Source of the DNA: Eopsaltria australis
Lineage: Eukaryota; Chordata; Aves; Passeriformes; Petroicidae
Direction: 5' to 3'
Assembly (NCBI GenBank): GCA_034509425.1
Contig: JAVTVJ010000070.1
Span: 4,464,001-4,528,000 of the forward strand
DNA length: 64,000 bases
Part shown: in pieces, positions 50,701-63,163 of the stretch
Position numbering within the stretch: the stretch's first letter is position 1
Layout of the letters: each line of letters begins with the position of its first letter
Position numbers and translations under genes: made by a program
The notes under the pieces: model-generated
The model's database searches: none
Told to the model about the DNA's origin: nothing
The model's input: only the letters and a program-made list of their open reading frames with translations

Positions 50701-53700
50701 AAGCTTTTGTTTTGACTTAGAAGTATTTTAAAATATTAACTAAGCAACACTACACACTCAAAGTTTGATGTATGCACATCAAAGTTTTAGTGGAAAAATC
50801 TCATCACAACAGTTAAGTACAGCCATTGAATGGTCATTTATATATGCATGCTCACATTCTGGCTGTGCAAATATTCAAATGCTTAATTTGGAGACCATTA
50901 ATCTTAGACAGAAAGGTGCTATCACCCCTGTTTCATTTGTGCATGGCATTCTCAGTATAGATTATACCCAATGCTGTACCTGCCAATAGTGCCGTAAGAT
51001 TGAGCCAAGAGAATTTCTGCATCTCATACACAAGCTGTTCATCCTCTGAGAATTTTACAGACATTTAGCTGTCTTTTTCCCTTGCTGTTGCCTTATTTTG
51101 TTCATCCCTCCCTTTTCCTGCAGCCATCATTTTCCAAATCCTATACTTTCTAGACTCCTTGAAATCTTGTTTCTAATTTCTGACTCCTGCAGTGGCATAA
51201 GATCACTGACAAACATGATGTTCGTTGTCATGTAAAAGAAAGGTATATCCCTAGGAAATGTCTACCTTGCCTAATTTACCTAATCTGAGATAAAAGAGGC
51301 TCCATCTCACAGGGTAGACTTCACTCAATCCTGATTGCTCCTTTCATCAGAAAAGACAGTTTCCAGATTAAACCAACAGGGTAAATTTCACCATAATTGT
51401 ACTGCATGATACCACCAAAGAAAGCGCATTTGGTGTTCCTCCTGGGCCAGGAGTCTTCTCTGCTTTTCACTTAGTCCTCTTCGCACAGAATTTGCACATT
51501 CACCAATCTCAAAATTCCTTCTTATCTTCCCTGTACAGGAATAATATCAATAGATGTCCAACTTCATGAGTAAAAGTTTCTGCAGAATCCTTCTGCTTCT
51601 CCCAGTCAAAGTACTGATCAAAGCATTTCTTGTCTCTATCCCATTGGCATAGAAAGAAGATGGTGTGTTGGTGCCCCCTTTATAAATTGTTTTCATTTTG
51701 TTATTCCCAGCTCTGCTGGGTGTGGTAAATACTCCCATTTATCTGCAAACATCTACCACTCTCTTAGATGACATCTTGTCAGACCCTATTTTCCTTTTCA
51801 CACCTAACTCCAAATTTATTTGTGTGACAGCTTCAGAGAAACCCTGATGACCTCATAAACAGGCTGTCAGAGGATGTAAGAAATCAGAGGCTTTAGAAGA
51901 GGGACTGTACTGTCTCTCCATTTTTAGTTAAGATCAAGAACTACTAGCAGTCTTCTAGCCTGTTATATTGCCTTACAGTTCAGGTAGATTAAGGTACCCT
52001 TGGGTAGTCCCTTTGCAGAGATATTTTCTTATTTAATATCTGGGGTGGATTGAAGGAGTTTAATTCAGCTGCATAGACATAGCATTTAATGGCATTTGAG
52101 ATATCATAAGGGTATCCCAGAAACCTCTGGAAGCCACAGAATATGATACAGAACCTATGGGAAACGTGTGCCTTTCTGAATTGGCAGGTGGAGCCATGCA
52201 GGATATCTGTGGGCTTTTTCATTTCTGCATTCAGCTAACTGAATTGATTGTGAAGTCACACATTCCATGAACATCACCACTTGAGACTGGCAAGATTTCC
52301 GAACTTAAAGTTCTGAAAGGGACAATTTGCTCTTTGGTCACTACCCCTGGGAAGACTAAGATAGTGTTTGAGGCATAAACTCTAAAGATATGCAAGCCAA
52401 TCATCAGCTCTAACCCCACTTCCCTCTCCATCACATTTTGCCACTGACAATAATTTGGTCACGGACCAGGAAGGTCCTATCTTTCTGTTTCTTCTGGTTC
52501 CCCCAGATCTAGGGCCCTTCCTATTACAACTGTCAGGAGGTGGTTTCTCTCATAGCCTGTAGGACCATTAACCAAACAAGTCCTTAGGGCAGAGGAAGGG
52601 GGTTTGATGCCAAAGAAAGAATAAGGAGATTGGTCAGAACAAGCCACAGGATGGCTGGTTTAGCAGTAATCCCACCTTGGCTGCAGAGGGGAGACTGGCT
52701 TGCTTTTCTTATGTATTTTCACGGTGTGCTCACCCTTCTCATGGAAAATACCTTCCATTTGCAGCAGATGAAGGTCATTATCATTACAAAGCACTCTCCC
52801 CTGGATTACTGCAGCTCTGAGATATTTGCCTGACTGTGGAAAAATGACTGAGGAGGATTCTCACACCATAGCCATAAAATTTGTTGTTTATGGAGGCTTT
52901 CCTGATAAAACTCTGAATATCCCTCAGGCACAGAGGCTTAAATTAATATCTGCCAGGCACAGGACAAGCTTCTTTCCCTGGTGGTGCAACCTGATGGATA
53001 TTTGTAGGGAGCATCATTTAAATAATAATCTCCTTTAGTGACAGACACCTCTAGCATGAGGGTGCTTACCTACCATCATCCTACTGCCCTGCACTTGCTC
53101 AAGATCTTTCATGTGATGCTAGTCACTAGAAAAAGAGTAGCTACTCTTCAATCTTGTTTGAATATAATGCTCTCTAATGAGGAACACATCAGCAGATGTT
53201 TTAAAGAAACTGGAGGAGAAAGACAAATGTTGCAGCTGGAAGCAGTGCCCTGCATGGGAAGCCAAGTATGCTTGAACTGCTTTTGAAGGAAGAATGCCTG
53301 CTTGGAAGGTAATGGGGCTTGGGCAGACTAAGGGGCAGGTATCATCTGGCTCAAAACATCACAGGAAGATTGTCCTGGCAAGCAGCTGGATTTTCACATG
53401 AAGAAGTAAAAAGATTGCCTAAGGGTTTTATTAGTAGTAATAACTTTATTACTCTTCTCATATAAAAATAAATGCCAGGTGTAACAGTGAGACATTTCCT
53501 ATCAGTAAATAATCTTTTTATCGGTTTCATGCTGTTAACAATCCAAGACTATACTGACACAAAGCACACGTGACAGAGTTACAGCTTGTGACTGCTCAGA
53601 AACTAGAGCTCGATATAGAAGTCAGCTGTGTGACTGGTAAGTAGGTCATCTGTTGGGAACAGATGTGCTCTCTCATCTGCATAGCTCTGCCAGTCGGCTT

Positions 53701-56700
53701 TGACCGATAATGCCCTAAATGCCTTACTCTGCCCATCTAAAGGAGAGTGCAGTGGCCCAAAGGGATTGGGAATCCTTCACTAACTATTCTCCGAAGGTCT
53801 CCTTAACCTGGAATGCATTTCCCCTCATTTAACCTTAATTAATTCTGACGTGTTGGCTTCTAGTTCACACAAGCCGATTAATCCTTCCAGTCTTGGAAAA
53901 GGGATGAAGACAAGGGGATCTGGCTAATGGCAATTTGAATATCATTTGGGTTTCCTGTGGTATTGGATTCTAGATCAAATATTTATTTTTTCAGACTAAG
54001 ACACTTTAGCAGTTTATATTTTTCATAGAGTAATTAGTGCCAAGGATTGGCAGGAAAGTGCCTTTATGTGTTTCCTAAAAATACAGAACGAAAACCCCCA
54101 CTGCTTCTGTTAAAAATAATATTAAACATTTTGTTTAGTTTTGCACATATGTAGTGACATAATTTAGGATCTCAGAGTCAGACATCGCTGTTTTCAATGT
54201 AGAAAAACATTCAAAATTAAGGAAGTTATGATTCCCCCAGTTTTATGGAATACATTCTTTATCCTTAATAGGGCCCACAAGTGTTGATTCTTGAATTTAT
54301 ATTTATATTTATATTTTATTTATATATATACTTGTTCAGGATACAGGGAAAATGAGAGAAAGAAAGGAAAGGTGTTTAGGGATACTCAGCAACCTCTTAC
54401 CTCCTTTAAGTTTTAACCCTTAATTTGCTTACAGCATTCAGACTAGCAAAAAGACCTAGGCCTTTAGAAGAGGTGCAACATTCGTCTTTAATTTCTAAAG
54501 CAAACAAGGGTGACCAGTGATGGCCTCGGGCTGAGCAGTTAAAGAGAGTGGTGATTCCAGGTCGGCAGATACACAGCACTGCAGTTACACCCTCTCTACA
54601 GATAAATGAAGTTTAGCGTGCACTCCCTTCAGGACCAGTCCAAAGCCCTTCTCAACGAGCTCATAAGACAGGAAAGATCCCGATGTGCCCTTTCCAAGCT
54701 TTAGCAGATAAAGGACGGCTGACTCTTAACGTGCACACAAAACCAGGAGCCTATAATTTCTTCCTTACTGGGTGCAAGACTGTCTATTGCTTTGCAGTGA
54801 AGTCAAAGGTTTCTTACTTCACACATTCTGCAAACCCTTCAGCTAAGGCAGAGAAGAAGGGTTTATTTATGAACACATTAACCCAAAAGGAATAAACAGA
54901 AATTAATGAAGTTTCTAGAAACCAAACATGTATTTGCATTTTGTACTGGAAACTACAGCTACCTTCAATCACAAGGGCAATATATGCAGAAATGCTTCCA
55001 ATAAACCACTCTTGCTCCCCTAAACACAGGGTCTGGTAAACAGCAGGATGGACATGGATAAACTAAAAATAAATATCTACTTACATATCTTCTTTATCAC
55101 ATTCTTCCAATTATTTAAATTTTAGCATGTTTTAATTGCAGCAAGAAGAAGTGTGTGGAGCATTGGCAAAGCATAGCTGGAACCTTAATGTATTTATGAA
55201 AGTGTATAAATTAATTAGTGTGCTTCAGACACTTACTGGACAGTGAAAACTCTCTGAATTCTCTAACTAAAGGAATACACAGCGAGTGCATGCATAGATT
55301 TGTGAACATCCCTATGTATATCACACATCAACACAAACAGATTTTATATAACAAAGTGCAATGTGACAGGAGGATTTTTGCTACCAGCTCAAATACCTCC
55401 TTGCATTCTTATTTGTACAGAGGCTTCAGCTAGCAGACATAATTCTCTTTTGTTTTTCACTCTAATTGGAGGTATATAAGCAAAAGCAGAATAGAACTAC
55501 TGCATTAAAAAAAACAGACAGTATTTTCTGTTCAATTTACACCTCTAAATGACAACAAACGTGCAAGACATGCAGTATCAGGTTCAGCTCTGTTGTTGAT
55601 ACCTAGTTTTTCAGAAATGGAAAAAAAGTCAAGGGCCTGGCAATATGACAAGCTCTATACAAAATGAGTTTAAATGGGATGAGATCAGTTCTCCCCTTTA
55701 CTGGCTGGTGGTCTTATTGTCAACAGAGGAGCTAAAAGACTGAACTCAGTTAAGCACCAAAAATCTTACCTCTACCTGTCCCTGGACACCATCAAGTTTA
55801 TTTTCAGCAAATGAAGATTTTCTGCTCTGTCCTCTCCTGTGGCCAAACTTGCATTTGTTCCTCAGGACTTGCTCATCATCTTCAATGGGTCTCCGAACGT
55901 ATTTGAAACGATCTTTAAGGGCCCGTTTCCACAGCAATACATGGGGGGAAAAAAAGCTGTCATTACAAGTATCTGTCAAGTATTTGCCCCAGACTAAAGC
56001 AGATCACTTTGTTTTATCTAACTCTACAGAAAAGTGTTTGCCATTAAGGAGAAAAAGGCTCATAGGGCAGCACCGCCATTGGCTTCAGGATGGAAGGAAA
56101 CAAAAGCACCTGCGATAAATGGCTCTATGGCAACCAACAGCTGGGCTAATGGCACTGCTGTGGCTTGCTGAGGGTAACTAGTTGAATCCAACGGTTAGAG
56201 CTATGCTAGCCTGCCACTGAACCTGCAGTGTTTTCCTTTCCTCAGCTCTTACTTCATCCTCCATTCGTGACATCAGGTTGTGAAACTACATAGTGAAACA
56301 GATCAGCTCACAGGTGCCACAGAAACTGTGCTGTGAGGTTTTGGGGGTTTTTTGGTGGTTTGTTTTTGCAGTTTTTTTGAGTTTAGTGTATTATTTTTTC
56401 TTTGCCAGTGGCAGCATCTGACTGGTTGCACAGTTGTATGATTATTGTATCTAACAGAAGGGAGTGGGAAAGGCACAGTGTGGCACTACCTATTGCTGTG
56501 AGTCTACACTGGACCGAGACTATTTTTAAACTGAAGTCAAAACTGCTGAATTAAGAGAATCATTTATGTAGGTCCTAGCATTTGTAAGACACCTCAAGGT
56601 ATGCAAAATGCAACTTAAAGGCATTTCTGCACTGCAAGCAGATGCAGTTCCTGTTTAATGCAGCCATTCATCACTCCTTGGCAGTCAAAAACAGAGCTTA

Positions 56701-59700
56701 CGTGGCCCTACTGCTTCTGTCACTCTCATGTATTTCTTTATTCAGTTATTGAAAAGTTACTGCTGAAAGCTGTATGGACAGCAACTTCCTCATGCATCCT
56801 TTAGGACCAATGGCCATTTGCGTGTGGCCCAAAGCTGGATGTCCCATGGCAGGAGCTAGCCATGCCATGGCATTGACACGTGCAGAAGCAATTTCTAAGC
56901 AAAGGCTGTTAAACAGGTTAAAGAACTGTTAAACCTGCAGTTTTGAATAGTTTTGTCATTCCTCAAAACCCCTTGCATATTCCTGTTATTGAGGAGTATT
57001 CAAGAGTCAGAGGAAAAAAAATCAGTCAGAAAAGTGACTATAAATGAAAGGATGTGAAGAGATTCATTACTACATTTTCTAAAACTGACTCCAGTATTAT
57101 CCTCACTTAATACTATACTCAAGCCTGTACCCACTGTCATGCTAAAACACAATATAAACAGAAGAATAATTACCCTAAACTTCTTACCAAAATAATGTCA
57201 TTTATTAGTCAAGGTCACATGATTTGAAAGCTTAACTTTTGGTGTAAACCAGAATTCAATAGAAGTAGACTAAGTAGTACAGTATCTCTCTTTGCAGTGA
57301 GTCTGGTATGCTTGCCTTTCTCACAGGGTACTGATGAGAGAGTTTCTTAAGAGATGGTGGTGAAGGCAGTGTGACCTTGCATTTCTCCTGTTGAGCTTAA
57401 TGTTCCTACCTCCCTAGTTCTAGCTGACCTACAGGCCCTCAATCTTAAAAGCAAGACCTCCATTAATGGTGAAAAATTACAATGGAAGAGCTATGAGAAT
57501 ATAATCTCTGTGGTCTCTACTTCAGCTCTTCTTGAGCAGCCCTGGGCCTATCAGGGCAGGAGTGCCCTCCCTGGGGGGACGCTCTCTCCACCCACCTATG
57601 TGCCCTTACTGAAGTACCCTCTCACTGCCAGTCATATTTGAACATCCAAGAACTGGGAAGAAAACAAACCCATCTGCATTTCTAGTATGCAAACTTCAGG
57701 CGTAAGGTTCTGCCAGAAGAGAAGTCACATCACACCGACTTGAAGATAATGACTAAAAATAAAGTACAGCTGCTCACTCAGTCTTCTCACAAGGCATAGT
57801 CACAGCCTTAAGATGAGTATTACACCTCAGCACCATTTTCAGAAGCAATAAGGTGACTACATGCCCTGAAAATCCCACTTGTTCACCTGAACCATTAAGG
57901 TTCCTAAGTACATTCACAGTTCTGGCCTTATGCGTTTTGATGCAAATACCTCATCATTATATGCCCAGCAAAATTTATGCCTAGCTTGCTATTTTAAGGC
58001 TGCTAAGAAAAGCAAACAAAAACCTTAGTTTAATGCTTCTCTGAAGTGTTTAACAGATGTTATAATATTTTAAAACATGATCATCCCAGAATATATTAGC
58101 AGCTGACAATTTAAGCATCCCTGTAGTTGAGCTTCACAGTTTCTTTCTTTTGAAAATCTTTATTTGGCTAGAAGATATTTTTGCTTATTCTTTCACATGA
58201 AAGAATACGCTGACATCTCTACAAGACTTTAAATATCCCTCAAAGTTCAAAACTTTCAGCTGTTTCATCATCCAGTCCCTCAATAAATTAAGAATTTTAA
58301 CTAAATCTATTTCTGTAATAGGATAGCCATAAACTTAGGCAAGGCCCTTCTCACATACCTATTTCCAGAATGAGATTGCAAGCACATACATTTATGTGGT
58401 TCCCCTTGTGGATAATGCATCCTCTAAATAGGATGCTTTTGTTACCATTTTTGAACTAACAACTTTATTTTCTTATCATTTCCCTGCCCTCCTCCGCTTT
58501 TCCCAAACACCATCCCAGGAAGGTTTACCTTCCTGGTAAAGGAGTAGAAGGATTAGCCTGTATCTATCTGACATAGGAGGGAAAGGATTACATGCAGATT
58601 AAAAGCAGCAATTTACTAGCAAATAATCATTTTGTGTGCAGCAGTTACATAAATCAGGCTTGTCAGCACTGGCATCCTGGGTTTCACAGGCACCACGGCA
58701 CCACTCAGCAGCCATGAGCTCAAGGGAGTAAAGCCCACTGGCAAGTGGTGTGGAGGAGAGAGCCCTCTCTCTTCACTTCTCACGTCGTGTTTTCTTGAAA
58801 CCATACAATTTTCAAAAGGTTGGCTGAAATGATGTGGAATAAGGGAAATTATTATGCCCAAATTGTTGGGTTTAAGCCTTGTGAAATGGACAAACACAGA
58901 TAGATAGAATACCTTGCCAGTCATCAAGAAAATGTCATGCCAAGTTGCTTTTCACTGCTGTGTCTGTGACCTTGGCTTTTTCTATATAAACTCTTTGTGT
59001 GCAACTTACAAATGTTGTATTGGTTACAATATACATCACAAATCTAATAATTTCATGATTAAATGAAGATTTTTATTTTTTTAAATGTCATATGTTAGTT
59101 TAGGATATTATTGTTCTGTAAGTAGGAGCAAATATCATGGGAAAATTTCCTTAGATAGTAATTTTAAAGCACTCTTGCCAAAAGTTAATCCTGGAATTGA
59201 TTTCATTCCAGGTACTCCATAGATTTCTTAAATGAGTTTTACTATTAGTAGAAAATTATTTTATAAATTATTATTTAGAATTTTAGAACATTCTTAATCC
59301 CTGCTTCTAGACTGACCTATAAATAAGATTCTTTAAAAATTCATAGTACATAAGTGCCTTATTCATTACTTTATTTATAAATTAATTTATTTGGGATCAT
59401 AACCATTGTCCTGACTATATTGCATTGGATATCCTTTGAAAAAGGGCTGATGGCACAGAAGTATATTTTTTTCAATACTGCAAAATTAAATGGGAAAATT
59501 TTTAACCGAGGAAACAGAATTGTGAGCAATCTACTAATAAGTCTTGAAAATGACCTCTCATTGCAACAGTATGAGATTGAAAATATTAGACTATAGTTCT
59601 ACATAACACACACATTGTTTAAATTATTTGTTTAAAATAATTTGGAGGTGTAAATAAGTGTCCAGTATTTTGGAAACAAACCCCACAAACAAACCAAAAA

Positions 59701-62700
59701 TATTGAATGTTCAAATTTTTGAGAGTAATTTTTTTTCCTGCCATGAAAATCCTGGTGGCAATTTAGGTGCTCTTACATTTAGTTTTTGTTGCTGTTCCTC
59801 TATGTTTGCCAGAAGATCTTTCCCTTTCCCAGTTGTTAATTTCATTTCCACAAAAATGTTGCAATAAAAGTGCTGACATTTATTGTTCAAAGTTTCTCCA
59901 TCCATATACATCAATAACATAAAGTTCTTTACATTTTGATTTTCTGTGCTTGGCTGGAAGAAAATATTAATTCTATAATCCCAAGATCTCTACCGGGATG
60001 AGTTCTGCCTTTTTTCATCCATGGAGCCCAGCTGCCTGCCCCTGCCCAGCCACACCACACAGGCATGCATGCTAGCCAGGGAGGAACCCAGAACAGTTTC
60101 TGCTGCACCCTTCCAACAGTTTCTGCCAACATACACCCATTTCTGGTGAAGGGCTTTAAACTGCATGGCTTGTGAGTTACATTAAAATCACACCACTGGC
60201 CTGACCTTCTTTTTTTCCTGCAACATTGATGAGAAATTAAAAGTTCAATAATAGAAAACAAGCTTGTTGGTATTCTAAACAGACCCCAATAACTTTATTG
60301 CACTACCTGTCCTGGAAATCATTATTCTCAGAGGCCAACCCAGCTGAATTGCCATGTTTGGTGTCCCATTCTCCAGCCTTACAAGTCACAAAAAGGAGGT
60401 GGCTGTCTATCAGGTACTGACATCTGTGCACAGCTGGCCACCTGAGGCTCTCTTTGGAGCCCAAAGAGAAACAAGAACTTACGGAGTGCTATTCCTCTCT
60501 TCCCAATGTAGACACCAAAACCACATTATATGAACAGCCTCCCCTGAAGTTTATATATGGAATGTAACTAGCATTTTTGCTTAAAATACTACTCTCATGT
60601 TTGTTTTCCTTTTCTATATTTACCTTTCAGTCCACTTTTCCTCTGAATTTTATTGATGGTAGATTTCTCAAATGCTTTCAATGTACTATTAAAAAAACTG
60701 TAATAATAACAACAGCTGTTTAGTTGCTATAGCTAAACAAATTTAAGGTATTCTAAACCTCTCAGTAATCAATATTTTACATCATATATTTTAATACTAT
60801 TATCAGGAACAGAAAGCAACCATTGTAGTCCCTTGATAGCCAGAGGGAGTTTTAAAAGAAAAGCCAACAAAAATTTTCCTTTTTGGCCTGCTGAAGATCC
60901 TTTTGAGAAAAAAAAAGAAAGAATGCTTATTGTAAATTTTTTTGCTGTACATTTGCTTCTTAAAGGTATATGAATTCAATTTTACTGCAGTCGTGTGATA
61001 AGTAGCTATGATATATTGTAGGGTTTAAGCTGTTGCTGTTGTAACACACAACTGTCTCAGATCAAGAAAAAAATAAGTATTAACAGCGTTTATGATCATG
61101 AAGAAAGAATAGAAAGTCTAACTGTAGGGCAAATAAAAATACAAATTCATTCTCACACCCTCCTCCAAACTTAAGTATGCAGGTATACACCTTTTCCTCT
61201 CTCAACCCAGGCAATGGAGAGGTGCTGGCTCAGAAAGTGGTAGACTAGCAACATTGCAAACTGCTAATTCCAGCTTCCTTGTTTACTTATTGCAGTTACT
61301 GCCAGATACGCTTTCTAGTCAGCATAAGGGGAAGATCAAAATATAAAGAACAACCACTCTGAAATCTCTGCCCCATCACATAACTCCTGCCAGCAGCAAT
61401 TCTGCCATCCATCTGACAAGTAATGACCATTTCCAAAAGAGAACAGAGTTATAAGTAGTTTCACCGAGCCTATGGTCCTTCTGCAATTAAAGCCCTTTGA
61501 AAACCTAGCTTAATAATCTCTGTTTAAAAACAGTTTTTAACAGTTGAAGGCTGTAAAATTGTCTTTGGACCAAACTGAGTATCATTCCAGCTCTGCGTCA
61601 TAAAGGGAGACAGATGAAGCAGTAGTGTTACTCAGGACCCTGCCCAAGGACCACCATTGGGGTATTCAGAGAGGTATCCTGATTAAAAACTTGGATAGAC
61701 TGTTTCTCTCTGATCCTTTTGCTCCCTCTCTTCTCTTTGAGATGTGTTTGTTTTATTTAGCCCCTTCCCTTCAACAATGCCTGGGATCAGGGGAGAACTA
61801 GAATAGTTACCCCTTAAGCCTAAACTTTTTTTAATTCCCCAAATTATTTTGCTTTCTACAGTAATGGCACGTGAGATATATATTTATACATGTTTAAAGC
61901 TAACAGTCCCCACTGAGATTCACAAGCTTTTACAAGATGCTGTAAAAGTATCACATGGCAAAGCCATGATGTGAAGTGGAAAGGTGATCACTGTCCTCCA
62001 AGATCACAGACAGATATTCTGTGTCACAAGTGAAAAAGGTATAGTTCATATATAAATCATCTCCTTCCACTGCTTCCTGTTACCCCCCACTGATATTCAA
62101 AAATTTTTTTAAATGTTTATTTTTAAATTAGACCTAGATTCCTTAAACCACTAGTATTACTACATGTTGTAATTTCATACCTAACACACAAACAATCATA
62201 ATTCATTGCAAGAGCATCAATCACACGTTAGTCCTCACACAGACAATTTTCTAAAGAGCTGGCTTCTTTGTCTTTAAAAACAGAAATAAATCAGATTTAA
62301 TTTTATCCCTGGGCAGAAATCAGTCCAGAAAGAAAATGTATCCAACAAACAACCAGGGTTTTCATGTACAGGTCTGCATGATCTCATGGTAACTTCAAGG
62401 TATGGCTATACCTGGATTAATCCTTAACTGAATTAAAGAAATAAGAAAGTGATTTGCCAAGCACATCCAAGTGTGTGTACACTGAATAGAGCCAGTATTA
62501 AGAATATAAGAAATTGATATTGATTTCCTCTGAACTAGATTCTTTTCTTGTGACTGATTATGTGGAAAAAGCCGACAATACTTACAAAGCCATTCCCATC
62601 TTCATCAAGGAATGGGTATGCCTGGAGCAGAGCATTGACAACAATGTTATATTGCTGACTGTTCGGATACCTGTGCAAACAAGGTGGAGATGTAAAACAA

Positions 62701-63163
62701 ATATTTGGTTTTCTAGACAGTATAAAACACTGGAGTATATACTGATCTACACTAAATTATGTTTGACTATTTCTCAGGCAATCAATTGCCCTCCAAATAT
62801 CACAGGGCACAGCTTAAAGGCTTGCATGAAATCTTTCTATTGGTTTCAGTAGGTTTCAGGCCCTTAACCTCCTTTATTTAAGCAAATGTATTAGAGAATG
62901 GCTTTACATCCACTTGAAAATTTACCTCTGCAGACAACAGGTAATGCCCACAAATAAATTTAATGGTGTTTACTTACAGTGATCCTCCTAGGTATTTTGT
63001 CATGTCTGCTTGTAAAAACTCAATAATCTTTATTCTCATACTGTGATCAGGACATTTTTTTTCTGCTAATATGCACTTGACATCGTAAGGGAAGTCAGGC
63101 AAAGTGTAAGAACTTGTCCACTGCAATGTCTTGTGTCTTGCAAAAAATGATTTCAGGTTTTTC
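41464..63163 (-). CDS. SAMD3: SAMD3, sterile alpha motif domain-containing protein 3, 3' part (7 coding exons, stop included)
   Basis: Seven minus-strand exons join into about 404 residues that match human SAMD3 from about residue 117 to its C-terminus. Signature blocks include LQWTSSYTLPDFPYDVKCIL, KKCPDHSMRIKIIEFLQADM, LLWKRALKDRFKYVRRPIED, PLKDVLRLFPFLRCPYQLF, LLLPEVFGDDSSLFVAVNEE and LAALVAAFHVFDIPCPK. The molecular function of SAMD3 is not established. The C-terminal part has no domain that I can name. The N-terminal SAM domain (first about 70 residues in human) lies right of base 64000. The gene runs tail to tail with L3MBTL3, the order known in human 6q23. Six junction pairs are regular; the acceptor of the exon at 55770-55937 is not. 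Confidence 0.93.
41782..42029 (-). other. SAMD3 intron (248 bp)
   Basis: A very short intron with gtagga donor and aaatttag acceptor. No other content was seen. Confidence 0.9.
42030..42112 (-). CDS. SAMD3: SAMD3 exon
   Basis: The acceptor is ccttgcctttgacag and the donor is gtagga. Two bases complete Tyr, then MKMTAACLLLPEVFGDDSSL and FVAVNEE follow. This is nearly identical to the human segment. Other open frames over the same bases are shadows. Confidence 0.94.
42113..43390 (-). other. SAMD3 intron (1.3 kb)
   Basis: Between the exons at 43391 and 42112. Its donor is the unusual gtcagt. No repeat or RNA was recognised. Confidence 0.85.
43391..43562 (-). CDS. SAMD3: SAMD3 exon
   Basis: The acceptor is tatttgtttttcttttag and the donor is the weak gtcagt, preceded by aaat. 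It reads LFREFQLLTHMDIYKKTVEI, LESYSENILSLYVVRNNPIN and IMLQENLKQHTEEDVLK, ending one base into a Tyr codon. Human SAMD3 has the same block ending in DMLKYMKMTA, which confirms the junction. Confidence 0.93.
43563..43942 (-). other. SAMD3 intron (380 bp)
   Basis: A short intron with gtaaca donor and ttcttttag acceptor. No other content was seen. Confidence 0.9.
43943..44146 (-). CDS. SAMD3: SAMD3 exon
   Basis: The acceptor is ttaatttcttcatag and the donor is gtaaca. Sixty-eight whole codons read EESANFKGSTMDLHIKWLNQ, EYMKTQKNWEEVDNKMNVTI, EIRRKMISSKAPLKDVLRLF and PFLRCPYQ. It is Lys/Glu-rich and helical-looking in the first half. It matches human SAMD3 across its length. Confidence 0.94.
45800..47020 (-). 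mobile_element. Ancient, degraded CR1/L3-like LINE, 3' half
   Basis: Read on the plus strand, collinear blocks match the reverse complement of old amniote CR1-type LINEs as I recall them: tgtcctcagccatctctttt, atttaatcatttcacgtatg, tcaaggaccttcctgtttat, cttaagagcctttgaaagg, aactatatcagctggattgc, acaaaactttgttgattcc-like wording near 46655, gtgttcatctcttgggtctg and ccagtctgagacagatgcc. The order is right over about 1.2 kb and the divergence is high, so the element predates the bird lineage or nearly so. No open reading frame survives. It may extend to about 47400. Family assignment rests on memory of the consensus. Confidence 0.72.
54294..54330. repeat. AT-rich low-complexity tract (TTTATA-type)
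   Basis: Repeats of atttat followed by tatatata inside the large SAMD3 intron. Confidence 0.75.
55770..55937 (-). CDS. SAMD3: SAMD3 exon with anomalous acceptor
   Basis: It reads LLWKRALKDRFKYVRRPIED, then DEQVLRNKCKFGHRRGQSRK and SSFAENKLDGVQGQVE, with a good donor gtaaga (an alternative gtagag lies 6 bases upstream). The homology to human SAMD3 is very strong. The 5' edge at 55937 is set by homology and phase: the previous exon ends after a whole Phe codon, so this exon should begin at TTG. The bases before it are a T7C6 pyrimidine tract then catgta, with no AG. The nearest AGs upstream (55957-55958 and 55973-55974) would both shift the frame. See the finding on this site. Confidence 0.85.
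55938..62585 (-). other. SAMD3 intron (6.6 kb)
   Basis: It has a gtaagt donor at its 5' end and the problematic 3' end at 55938. G/T-rich sequence lies near 56340-56395, and the region around 59220-59400 is very AT-rich. No repeat family, exon or RNA was recognised. Confidence 0.8.
62586..62670 (-). CDS. SAMD3: SAMD3 exon
   Basis: The acceptor is cttgtttgcacag and the donor is gtaagt. It reads YPNSQQYNIVVNALLQAYPF then LDEDGNGF, matching human YPSTQQYNDVVNALLQAHPFLDEDG (from memory). It ends exactly after the Phe codon, phase 0, with a consensus donor. Confidence 0.94.
62671..62977 (-). other. SAMD3 intron (307 bp)
   Basis: A short intron with gtaagt donor and gtttgcacag acceptor. No other content was seen. 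Confidence 0.9.
62978..63163 (-). CDS. SAMD3: SAMD3 exon (first in the window)
   Basis: On the minus strand the acceptor is atattttcttttatag and the donor is gtaagt. It starts with one base finishing a codon, then KNLKSFFARHKTLQWTSSYT, LPDFPYDVKCILAEKKCPDH and SMRIKIIEFLQADMTKYLGG, ending two bases into Leu. This matches the segment that follows the SAM linker in human SAMD3 closely. Confidence 0.93.

Larger units (their letters stand above)
44147..55769 (-). other. SAMD3 intron (11.6 kb)
   Basis: The largest intron of the window. Its recognised content is the ancient LINE at about 45800-47020 and an AT-rich low-complexity stretch near 54294-54330. Many short open frames on both strands lie here, none of them with a recognisable protein. 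Confidence 0.8.

Noticed and set aside
52740..52990. Faint likeness to a LINE reverse-transcriptase segment (ctggattactgc)
   Set aside because: Only about a dozen bases agree and the following sequence does not continue the match convincingly.
58616..60261. Minus-strand open frames of 103 and 110 codons within the SAMD3 intron
   Set aside because: They have no recognisable domain, no fitting splice context and no homology to SAMD3. They are best explained as chance frames.
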